Of a stretch of 64,000 nt of DNA, positions 12,700 to 22,429 are shown one piece after another. The DNA comes from Diaporthe sp. PMI_573. Its lineage: Eukaryota; Ascomycota; Sordariomycetes; Diaporthales; Diaporthaceae. The notes under the pieces are model-generated. The model searched no databases. It was not told the DNA's origin and saw nothing but the letters and a program-made list of their open reading frames with translations. How positions within the stretch are numbered: the first letter of the stretch is position 1; each line of letters begins with the position of its first letter. The stretch is from contig JAJTUP010000007.1 in assembly GCA_021399435.1 (NCBI GenBank), forward strand, positions 1-64,000, in the 5' to 3' direction. Both the position numbers and the translations under genes were made by a program.

Positions 12700-13420
12700 A
12701 GGGTTACAATTTACATAGACAGAGTTAGACTAGGGATGGAGGTTAGAGTACTAAAGAGAGGCGTAAGAGGGGACTGTGCTGGACCTGCTTGTTGAGCAGG
12801 CGATATAACTATAGATGTAGGCGTAGTAGCAGGCAAAGTATGCTACAAGAGAAGCAACCCGCGAGGGCTGTGCAAAGAAGAGCGAGAACCATGATTAGAC
12901 ATTATGTAAAGAAGTTTGATGGTATGGGGTAAGTTTTGAAGATGTTTTGGATTGCATGATACACAAGGTGTATATGTGTGTGTATGTATGTAAGAGAGAG
13001 AGAGAGAGTGTTGTGTGATAGAGAAGAGGAAGAGGGAAGGTTGAAGTAGAGGGTAAAAGGCGTGAGGTTTTGTGCTGGCACCAGAAGGGCGCTGTGCACA
13101 GACTACTTCAGCTGGCTGGGAAAAAGAGGTCACTTATACAAGTGAGTTACAGACAGTAGCCCCTTCCTACGATCACTGGTTTGTACAATAAAAAAGGTTG
13201 GTAGGAAGGCAAGCAACGAAGGGCTGAAAGTAAGGTTGAAAAGTAGGTGTAAAAAGCGTTTTATGTAGACTACTAGTGGTGGTTTACTTATATTACACGA
13301 AGGGTAGCCCAACCTGCCTGGTAGTATGGTTTCATTTATTATAGGAAAGGGCGTATAAGCAATTCAACCTGCTCGACCAGCCTAAAGGGAGTGTGTGATT
13401 AGAAAATAAAAGACCCCTAG
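12700..13420. other. Barely degraded 3' non-coding region of the copia element
   Basis: Composition changes abruptly here from over 75% A/T to a balanced mix. It includes a GT/AG-rich microsatellite at about 12,972-13,010 on the plus strand. Small minus-strand open frames (12,843-13,133 and 13,130-13,312) are low in complexity and look spurious. Confidence 0.5.
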
Positions 13421-13628
13421 TGTTGGAATAGTACTGAGGCTGATCGTACATAGCCATATTGGCTAGGGAGGATGACTAATCCAGCAAGGGAGTACTTGTA
13501 GACCTAAGAGGTCTGCGTACAAGCTTCCCCGCTTATTTCATAGTTTAGACAGATATCAATAAATTCAGAACCAATTGCACAGACACGTATGTATGTACAT
13601 TACGCCATATAGCAAAGGCCATTTAACA
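13421..13628 (+). repeat. 3' LTR of plus-strand copia element (well preserved)
   Basis: It begins TGTTGGAATAGTACTGAGG, ends GCCATTTAACA, and is followed by TTTTA. It retains CpA and TpG dinucleotides that are lost in the other two LTR copies, so it is the best view of the ancestral LTR. Confidence 0.85.
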
Positions 13629-14300
13629 TTTTAGATATTTATAAATATTATATTAAACTTTATAATTTTTTTCTATAAGGCTAGCCAGGTTATTAATTTA
13701 TAACTTAAGTATTAAAATAGCTTAATATTTAATATATTTATTTAATATTTTATTTTATTTTGGCTATAATAAAGTTTTTTTAAAAAAATTATTTAAAGCT
13801 ATTTTAAAGTTATACTTTAAAAATTAAGCTTAATTTTTAAATTTTATAAAAACTATCTCTAAAAATTAATATAGTTAATAAAGTTTTTATATTAAAAAAC
13901 ATTATTATAGATATTAAAAATAATACCAATATAAATATTTACTATTAATCTATATATTTTAATTTATTAATAAATTACTATAATTATTACATAGAATTAT
14001 TTATTATATTATTTTATTAAATATATCTTTTTTTTTATGAAATAGCCTAGATAACTTATAAAAAAGCTAAATATTTAAAAACTTATTTAAAAAATTTAGA
14101 TTCTATATTTTTACCAGACAATCTTACTAGTTTTAGTGGCAATATTTATTATTTTCTCGATATTCTTTTTAAAAATTTATTTCTTTGCCACAAAAATTAT
14201 AGGAGACTCTAAAGAGATTAAACCTTATGTAACAGGTTTGGTATAAGCAAACGCTCTATAGGCCCGTAGCTAAGCTAGGTTTAATAAAGGAGAAAAGAAG
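13629..14300. other. Extremely AT-rich intergenic tract
   Basis: About 85% A/T with long A and T runs. No open frame, repeat unit or recognisable element. Probably the ancient RIP-affected or non-coding target into which the copia element inserted. Confidence 0.5.
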
Positions 14301-15086
14301 AAAAGGAAAGACCTTTGCCTGTATCAGGATTCCGTGGTTTTATACCCGGAATCCTGGATATCTGGCCGAGTCAGGTTTTACCTCTATCATGGGCTATGCC
14401 TATAACAATAGCTAATCATAAAAACAGCAGCGCGGACCGCGTTACAGGTATTAACAAAATGCTACTGAAATACTATCAGGGTGAGATTATATATATTAAT
14501 ATTAGTAGTATATTAGTTGAGATGTTACCAGTAGAATTGTATCAGTGAAGGCATTGTCTCTTCATGTGGCTGCCACTGCTTGAGTGAGCTGTGTAATACT
14601 CTAATGTATAGCGCAGCGATGACATTTTCAGAGCCTGAGTGTTAGGGGATTTCTCACCCATAACCTTACAGGTTTTGGCATGTCATTATCCTTAAGCTCT
14701 TTGTGAGCTGAAAAGTATTCCTCACCGAGCATTACCCCTGGGCCGCGTCGGGAAACCATGTCGATGGTGGGCTCTCGCGGTCATCAAGGAGACGGATCCT
14801 GGTTGGTGGCCGCACTCGATCGACGCCTAAGACAGATAAAAAGACGTTCCAAACGATGCGGTCGTTCTCGCCGTCAGAAATTATCGCGAGGTTGCCGTGC
14901 GCAATCAACTCGAGCCATTCAACAAGAATTTGCTGCCACGGATAGAGTCCCACAGGGACATGTTGGTAGGTGATCGTATGCAGACTGCATTTCGCATCCT
15001 TGAAGAGCATGAGACCATATACTACCAGTAGTGGCCACGTCTGAACACCGATTCTTCTGAAGACGAGGATTGCCTAGCCAAGCTCG
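14301..15086. other. Transition zone without a supported gene
   Basis: Composition rises to a normal level near 14,300. A minus-strand frame of 92 residues (14,732-15,010) continues upstream in frame to an FRRIG-containing stretch near 15,060, a string often seen at the C-terminal end of HET proteins, but a stop codon precedes it and nothing else supports a gene. I leave it unassigned. Confidence 0.3.
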
Positions 15087-15509
15087 ATGGAAGAGAAGGC
15101 ATGCTCCTTGGCCGCTGGCATACCCAATTCTCTGGTCTTCGACACATCATTTGCACGTCTTGTGAAGCCTTACGACAAATCCTGGCTCTTCATACCACCT
15201 CCAAGAAGACATACAGGTCGCTATATCACGACTAGAGTCCATGGCTGGCTGACCACTACTTCAGCTCACGGCCAGAAAAGGAGCATGCCGTCTTTGTTCT
15301 TGGCGTGGGGACAGCCAAGAGACGGATACGGAAGTCAGAAGGCTCGGGCGCGAGTGCCAGACTCTGAGTGGTACGAATGGGTTTTGTTTTTGGTAATGAT
15401 CGCTGATGAGGACGAGCAAGGAGTATTTCGGCGTTTAGCTACGGGTGTTGTGTATCCTGATGTATGGGTGAAGACGCGGCCGGAGTGGAAGACTGTTGTA
15501 CTTGGATAG
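15087..15509 (+). pseudogene. Probable C-terminal remnant of a HET-family protein
   Basis: The last third of this 140-codon frame reads like the tail of fungal heterokaryon-incompatibility (HET) proteins: a Trp/Leu-rich strand (WVLFLVMI), an acidic loop, GVFRRLATGVV, then a short stretch ending in VVLG just before the stop. No HET domain (YxxLSHxWG or ISHVWSDG) is found upstream in any frame, and the first half looks unlike protein. It is best read as a leftover of a larger gene. It sits beside the broken HET gene at 17,349-19,579 but is not in an obvious continuous frame with it. Assignment rests on motif resemblance only. Confidence 0.4.
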
Positions 15510-17348
15510 CTCGGCTTGCTGCCACCTACCAACCATCTCAGTGCCCCGAGAACCTGCAGCGTGGAAAGTTTTGCTGCGGAAATATGTTTCTGGGGCTCTT
15601 TGCAAAGCTTGTTTCGACCACTATGGCTTGAAAAGAAATACACTGTAGCCTACTGTCAGTCGCAAACCTTGCCAGTTGATGGTAAATAACCGTTGGCCCG
15701 GGGCATGTGATCATGTTAAACACAAAACCAATTTCGGTGCTACTATGCGGGAATTCATGTGCTACAAATGGAGTGAGGTCAAAATCATGAGTAGTGGATT
15801 TCCCAAGTCTCAACCTGTAGAGGCCAATCAGCACTACCACAGTGAGGCATCACCTGCTCTGTAAAACGGCTCGGGTCGGGAGACTCAAGGCTTTGTTGAA
15901 GATATATGACAATAATCAACTAAAAAGTGCGACGGCTTTGCGCAAACGAATAACACCAATTGAGCCGATCTTGCTTTCGCCTTGTATCATATGCTTTGTT
16001 TGTCGACTCCAATATTGGGGAAGCTTTTGTCTGCTTTTCTCGCAAGAAATTTTGAGTGAGACTGTGTGAAGCATCCAAGAATGAACATAGAGCAGAATGA
16101 TGTCTTGCTCAGGAACGGAAATAGACTCAAAAATCGTGCAAAACGTACTTTTGTCCGATGGCTATTATTCTCAACGTTCCTTATGATGTGCCTGGAATAA
16201 TACAATAGCATTCTGGCCAGAGCGCAAGGTTGAACATAGATTTCATATCTTGATGTTCACCAACCCTATTCAAATATAAATTGCAAGCTGTGCGTTTGCA
16301 ACTCTCACCGATCTCGATTCTCTTCACCACACCATCCTACCTGGATATCAACGCAACTTAAACTCACCTTGATACCAACACAACAACTTGCAAACCGCCA
16401 TCAACACATTGCACACGATGTCGAACCCATACCCCACACCCCCTTCTACTCCTCCTCCTCAGCCTCAGCCGCAGCCTCCACCGCAGTAATGGCAGCGAGG
16501 CGAGTACGGCCAAGGATTGTAAGCCTTCTCTTAGGCCACAGGAGGGAGACACTTTGAAAATTATTTGGATTGGTGAAGCGCTGCTGGGGGGACCTGGCTG
16601 CAAAGAGACACGGAAAAATAGGATAGCTCGCATCGGATGGTAGCTTGCGTCAATCAACGATAGATTCGTACATGTCGAGTTACTTTAAAGGGGTTTTTCT
16701 ACAGTGATTGGAAATACGTGAAATGACGGTAGTGAAGGGCAGGTGCTGAGGCAGATGTGGCTGGCGCCTGCAGCAGCGCTAAATCGGTACCAGGTATGGA
16801 CTATTTGTATTCTTTGAGTTCCTCTACTAAGCTGGAACGGCAATGAGTGTCCTATAAGGACAATCGGTACTATGTATGTACCTCGTTTTCCCACCTTAAG
16901 AAACTTGAAGGCGCTCGGAAGTGACCGATATGGGGGCCGGAAGGTCGCATAGATCGGCCATATCAAATCGGAAATCACGGATGAGAATAATGTAGGACGG
17001 ATGGGCCTATGAGGGCAGGTACAGAAGCCACTTGTCACTCATACCACAGTAAGTGGCTGGACAAGTATCTAGGTACTTGCATTGAGATTCCGATACCTTG
17101 ACTTGTGCCAGCACCTCCAACTGTGTACTGAAATTGACAAGTGGCTTTTCGCTTGACTTGAGCTGACCGCTGAATGTCGCAGATGCCCTCCCATTCGCAC
17201 CACGCGGACCCAATTGGATTGGCAGTATCGCCTTTCAGAGTATAAGGTAAGGTGTCGCTGCTGAGACCCGTACGCTGTGGCGGCACATTTTTTACATCCG
17301 GCCACGCTCTGATACTGTTCAACGTTATTCTGTCTAACCATAAATACA
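15510..17348. other. 1.8-kb stretch without a convincing gene
   Basis: Several 60-120 codon frames overlap on both strands and none shows a domain. At 16,419-16,490 there is a 23-codon Pro/Gln-rich ORF (starting MSNPYPTPPSTPPP, stop TAA), preceded by a CA-rich leader resembling a fungal 5' UTR. It could be the first exon of a lost gene, but no continuation was found. The last 150 bp would be the promoter of the HET gene at 17,349. Confidence 0.4.
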
Positions 17349-19579
17349 ATGGATCACATTCCACGTATTCAAAGCTCTACGCACTCGGATATCCGCGTCA
17401 AATGCTTTTGCATGGAACCTTACGACGGGTATGAATCTTCCAGCTACCCCTTCCGGAGAGGGTGGTGTCGCGCGCCCGGTGGCACGCTTATCTGGGACAC
17501 GCCTCCCCGGGCAGAGCAATTGTCCTTTGTCCAAACCTGGCTGTATTTCGGGATGCTGGACCAAGTTTTTGGGCATCGTATCGCGCTCACCGATTTTGTC
17601 GACGACGACCACTACCTCACCACCGCCCAGCTCTTGCGCTTTACCAGGGACTGGTATGACCGATTGCATGGGATGTCCGCGTCGGAAAGGCTGGGACAGT
17701 ACCTCCGCTCTCAGGCCTGCCTGGGGGAGGCGAGGAGCCACTGTATCCTCCTGCTCGACTCTAGTACTGCCTGCACCCCCGAGGTCCTTTTATCGACCCG
17801 GATACTAGGCGAATCGTTAAGCAACGCGGCCTATCGGATCTGGGAAGCTCTGTCCGTGAAGTACCCGACCGAGAGCTTGATATGTCCCAGGGACCTTAGG
17901 GGGAAATGGGGCCACAGCGGGCTCTTGGCCGAGGAGCTACTGGCGAAGAATTGGTGTCCTAGTGACATTGCTTTCTTGCAGCAGCACCACCCTTCCGGCT
18001 CGAATTCAGGGATGTATTACGCTAGAGGCATGGTTATGAGGGATTTGAATCACAGTCGGTGCAGCAGGAGGATGTGTTTACTGAGTGTGGTCGACAGTCA
18101 ATCATACGTGCAGAGGCATACTTGCAAATCTTCAACGAAATGCGATGGAAGTTGCCGAGACGTCACTCCATGTCAAGAGAACGTGCTGGCTATTCTGGTA
18201 GGTGGCGGTGTGCCGCTGCTGAGAGTCTCGACTAAGACTGCCTTCAATCTTGACGACATTGACCTAGATATAGTGGAGTACCAGCCTGGCATGGAGTACA
18301 CTGCCATCTCCCACGTCTGGTCAGACGGGTTGGGAAATCCAAAGTCCGACTCGATCTTAGAATGTCAAGCAAGATTCCTAGTCCAATCTATCGCAGACGT
18401 TCGGAAAGCTGGCCGCGGCCCAGGAGATGAGGAGGTTTTCTTCTGGATCGATACTACGCTGCTCGTGCCGACGGGGCGGGACAAAAAACTCGATAACGCC
18501 AAAACTATAGCGTTGAACCTGATGCTCGACACCTATCAGACTGCAAGCATCGTCCTGGTGTTCAGCATGGATCTCTTTCAGCGGAATCCTTCGGACGGTC
18601 TTGAAGCCGCTGTAGCGCTGCTGTGTTCGAAGTGGATGCGTAGGCTTTAGACGCTGCAGAGGAAGGGGTTCTTGGAAATAACAGGTTGTATGTGCTGTTC
18701 GAACACGGCACAATGAACCTGTCCAGCATAATTAAGGACCTGAACCATGACCGCCAATGTGCACCCTGGACCGAGCACACTCTCATCTCTTTCGCTACAC
18801 GACTGGGTCTTCTGAGAATCGAAAATTCGCAAGGCAGAGACAGGGTCACCTGGGTCGTTGGGGATCTCAACTGGCGATCCACTAGCGTCGCGACTGATGA
18901 GGCCCTCGTCTTTGCGATAATGGCCGGCCAAGGGCCTCAAGCTTTGCTGCATGTGCCTCCTGGAGCAAGAATGAAGACCGCAGTGCGCCTGGCAAGGGTC
19001 TGGCCGAGTAGGACAATTTTTGCGCCTGGGCCTCGCTTCCATGAAGAGGGATATCGATGGGCATTGAAGACATTTCTGTCACCCTCAAACTTCACCTTTA
19101 CGGGCTACGTCGTTAAGCCGCCGAATTTCGCCCGAGAGCAAGGCTTGCTTGGAATAACCGTCACTTATCCTGGTTATATTATCAGCGAACCGGTGTTACA
19201 AGGCTCCGAAAGCTTCCTTCTGCTTGATCGTGAGGCGATGATATGGCTAAGGATCCGCAGACCGCTTGACCTCTTAGAAAATACAAACGCATCGGACAAA
19301 CACGACGATGCAAAGAAAGGTCAATCCCCATATTTTCAAAAGATGGCCCTAGTGCTCTGTAACGCGCCGTGGATGTCGAAACATTCGTACGGAGCATTGG
19401 TAGCGTTGGATGAATTCGACGGTGACACCGCAGTGCGCGAAGTGCTTTCTGGTCCTCATCAAGGGGCTTTTGATATGCTAGTTCCCGACCTTGAAGGTCA
19501 TCTATCAGGGGAGATCGAGTCGAAGCGCGTTTATAGCTCGGAAGGCATGCTAAAAGAGCAGAAATGGGTGATCAGATGA
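17349..19579 (+). pseudogene. HET-domain (heterokaryon incompatibility) gene, broken by stop and frame change
   Basis: HET proteins trigger or control cell death when unlike fungal strains fuse. The first frame (17,349-18,650) has about 310 residues of N-terminal sequence and then the HET domain signature YTAISHVWSDGLGNP, followed by FFWIDT and a segment ending SKWMRRL. Family members continue with a conserved Trp (RRLWTLQ); here that codon is TAG at 18,648-18,650. The sequence resumes in another frame (LYVLFEHGTMNLSS from 18,686) and runs openly to 19,579. So at least one nonsense change plus one indel separate the halves; no GT-AG intron joins them sensibly. TGG to TAG is a G-to-A transition, compatible with mild RIP. 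Combined length would be about 740 residues. An assembly error at 18,648-18,690 is the alternative. Confidence 0.75.
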
Positions 19580-20188
19580 TGTATTAGTGTTGGAGGTCCT
19601 CCAGGTAGAAGCAAAGGCGGGCCAGCATTTGCACTGCAATGGCGGTACATTATGTATTAAACAGTTCTCATATTATACAGTACATAAGCGTCAGATACAC
19701 TTACAAATAGAAAGACCGTTACTTGGACTAACAGCTTTTGTTATAGAGGCTAATATATCTTGCCACTTGTACTCAACCTTCCGGTTTCCGTCGAATTGAA
19801 GCCGGCAAACGACGTGATGTACGAGACAACGCTGCTCGGCTCAGGATTGCATTCGCTGACTTATGTTGACTCCTTTCAATACTATCGTGCAAAGACTAAG
19901 ATGGACTATCTTCTATCGTCCCGGGCTGTCCGCTATGGGTTACAGTACTGCATGGAGTGTGCCCTTCACGTTGACCATGACCAGCTCGCCTTGATTCGGC
20001 CAAGGTCGGCCCACCCAGCCCCAACTATTCGCCCGCCCATACCTAAGTTTTGGAGCCAAAAGGATATCTCTAAATACAAGGGACTTATTGCAAATTTCAA
20101 GTACTGGGTGGGCCGACCTTGGCTGTTGCGGCAGGTCTGTTGCACCGATTAAAGAAGGCGGTGAGATAGGGCGGTCAGCTGGGCCGAG
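19580..20188. other. Intergenic region with a short inverted-repeat element
   Basis: The first 180 bp after the HET relic are AT-rich. An open frame at 19,760-20,152 shows no domain. The main structure is the inverted repeat listed separately at 19,999-20,123. The rest is the likely promoter of the downstream gene. Confidence 0.45.
19999..20123. repeat. 125-bp element with perfect 20-bp terminal inverted repeats
   Basis: GCCAAGGTCGGCCCACCCAG at 19,999-20,018 is exactly reverse-complemented at 20,104-20,123. The 85-bp interior has no open frame. Size and structure fit a MITE, but no clear target-site duplication borders it, so a cruciform-forming regulatory hairpin cannot be excluded. Confidence 0.65.
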
Positions 20189-22429
20189 GTGTCAACCCGA
20201 AAAAGTCTGGCGTTCTGCCCGCCAAACCCGCGACAAATTTGGGACAAGAGCACCCTCCTCTTGCCCGCTTTGCGACAGGTGCTACCTGCTGTGCATCCCT
20301 CATGCTTTTCCTCCTGTGCACGACCTCGGATCTCCATCTCCCCCTCATTCATGTTCCATTCAGCTCGCAGCCATGGCAGAACTCTCCATGCGGTTCTCCA
20401 CCCTCGCGCCGGTCTGAATCTGGCCAACGACATTGGCAAGACAACATGGAACGGCCCCCTTCAACGACGTCGAAACTGGTCGAGAGACAGAGCCAGGGCG
20501 AAGAACAGCTTTTATGAGGACGAGTATGCTACAGCGACCAAGCTCAAGGAGACGGGGATCATCGCCCCTCGAATAAAGGGAGGTGGCAAGAAGCCGCTCG
20601 GCGATAGGAGCAGAGTCAACCTTGTCAATCCGACACTTGCCAGTACGATGCCGTCGCCCTAAGGCGCATGCCCCCCCTCCCTTTGGCCCCCGATCATGGG
20701 CTTGTTATATCGGTAAGAAAGGGCAGTGCTGATCAACAAACCAGGTCACCTCATTTCGTACATCAAACCGTCGCTCGAACGTCACAAGGGGTGCGATCTG
20801 ATATCTGTCTATCCCGGCGCCGGCCTCTTCACCAACGCCCTTCACGATGCGGTTGAACCCCGATCACACCTTTTACTCGAACCGGATGAAACCCTTTACG
20901 CGCCCTTCCTCAAGCCGCTCCTCGAGAAACCCAACGTGAAGCTGGTCCCAAAGTCCGGCATAATCTGGCAAGACCTCGAGGAGGTCCTCACTCCTGAGTA
21001 CCTACCCAACCAAGTCGAGTTCAACCGGTTGGACTTGGGCAAAGACCCCCCGAGAAATGATACACTCCTTGTCCACATGAACCTTGCCATGTACCCTAAG
21101 AGGAAGTACGGACTATTTGACTCCGTGTCGCGCATGGTTCTGTACCAACTCATCAGTTCCATCCGCACCTCGACCCGATTCCAGAAGTACGGCCAGGTGC
21201 GCATGCTTGTATGGGTCCCCGACGAGGAGAAGGAAGTTATAGTACCACGCATAGTGCAGAATAGAAAGAAAGGAGCCATCGAGGCCGAGTTGGCGACGGA
21301 GTACATTGCCGAGGTGTGCGGCCACGACGGCCAGCTCGATAGCGAGGGCGTGGCAGTTGATCGCAAGAATACCAGGGTCCGGCCGCATCAGCTCGACTTG
21401 GAAAGCGTGCGACAGACCATGGTGCGCATGAGGGAAGGGGGCTATGTCACTCCGAGGGACAGGGGAACAAGACTACTGCGACAGTTCAAAGAAATGAGGA
21501 AACCCTTGGATACCCCCCTCAACCTCACAAGTGAGCCGTTCTCATTCGACAAGTCCTTCCAGGGCGAGCTCGAAAACATGCAGAGGGAGGCAGAAGGGGG
21601 CTTGATCAAGAAAGGCACCAAAGCAGCGAGCCGATTGAGCATGCTCGCCCACTACAGCACCTGGCTTGACAAGATGGCCACCAGGCTCCTGGAGCTCACG
21701 AAAGAGCACGACGCCATCGTCGAGCAGTACAGGCAGGCGGAGCAGGCCAAGGCCGACGGCGACGAGGCGCGCGCGCAGGAGCTGCGGGACGAGGCCAAGC
21801 GGCTCAACGACGAGTACAACAGCCGCGTGCGCAAGCTGCCCGAGTACGTCAAGGCGCAGGTGAAGCTGCTGCGCGACCAGCTGCACGTGCTGCGGCAGCC
21901 GGCGGACCTGGGCCCCGTGCTGGCGTGGGACCGGCGGCCGTGGGAGCCGCTCAAGGTGCAGCCGAACGAGTTCTTCCCGAACCAGCCGTGCGCGCTCCTC
22001 GACATCCAGCCCAAGGCCCCCCACCGGCTGCTGCGGCACATCGGCCCGGGGACCAGCAACGCGGGCGACATCTTCGACATGATCCTGACCCACCTCGGGC
22101 AGAACACGCTCGTCCCGCTCGTCAGCACCATGGACCACATCTGGCCGGGGGCCCGGTCGGGCCTCGAGGCCGAGGTCAAGACGGTGCACGACCCGGCCGC
22201 GGGGGGCAGCCCGCTCACGGGGGAGGCGGTGTTTGGCGCCCGCGCCGCCAACCAGGTGCAGCTGCTCGAGCTGCTCGAGGAGTTCATGCGCTGGCCGTTC
22301 ATGCCCAGCTACCCCGACCTCGTGGGCCGGCTCGAGGACGACGGTCTCGTGGATGACACCACGTATGGGCTTGACGAAGAGGGGCCCGGGAGTCTGAATC
22401 TGGGGAATACTGCGGGGGATTCCTTCTAG
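20189..22429 (+). CDS. Mitochondrial transcription factor 1-like protein (rRNA adenine dimethylase fold)
   Basis: The C-terminal exon resembles fungal Mtf1/mtTFB, a relative of rRNA adenine-N6 dimethyltransferases that helps mitochondrial RNA polymerase melt promoters. Early in exon 2 are SYIKPSLERHKGCDLISVYP, where the SAM-fold first strand lies, then a degenerate loop (GAGLFTNAL), then LLLEPDE. The middle carries a charged coiled-coil-like segment (residues about 470-540, Glu/Lys/Ala-rich). Proposed exons are 20,189-20,642 and 20,745-22,429; the 102-nt intron uses GTACGA...CCAG and keeps frame, giving 712 residues. Alternative in-frame ATG: 20,351; the Arg/Ser-rich start there would suit a mitochondrial presequence. 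GC content is very high at 21,750-22,330, creating long antisense frames that are not genes. It looks like a conserved housekeeping gene. Confidence 0.8.
20643..20744 (+). other. Intron of the Mtf1-like gene
   Basis: Donor GTACGA, acceptor AACAAACCAG, 102 nt. It joins codons ...TLA and SHLISYIKP in frame and removes an in-frame stop at 20,660. Confidence 0.7.

Larger units (their letters stand above)
5858..13628 (+). mobile_element. Full-length Ty1/copia retrotransposon, RIP-inactivated
   Basis: The element has two LTRs of exactly 208 bp (5,858-6,065 and 13,421-13,628) and identical 5-bp flanks TTTTA (5,853-5,857 and 13,629-13,633), so it is a complete insertion. Domain order in the coding part is Gag, zinc knuckle, Gag-pre-integrase, integrase, reverse transcriptase, RNase H, which is the copia order. 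All frames are closed by TAG and TAA at Gln positions. Between the end of pol (about 11,420) and the 3' LTR lie about 2 kb of non-coding sequence, unusually long for copia, including a tandem repeat block. From about 12,700 onward the sequence, including the 3' LTR, is hardly degraded. Confidence 0.85.

Noticed and set aside
12843..13312. Minus-strand frames in the 3' part of the copia element
   Set aside because: Their translations come from simple-sequence (CT/CA-rich) DNA and lie within the element's non-coding 3' region.
14732..15010. Minus-strand 92-codon frame as a HET tail
   Set aside because: It contains FRRIG upstream in frame, but a stop precedes it, no HET core is found, and the plus strand nearby offers a better HET-tail match.
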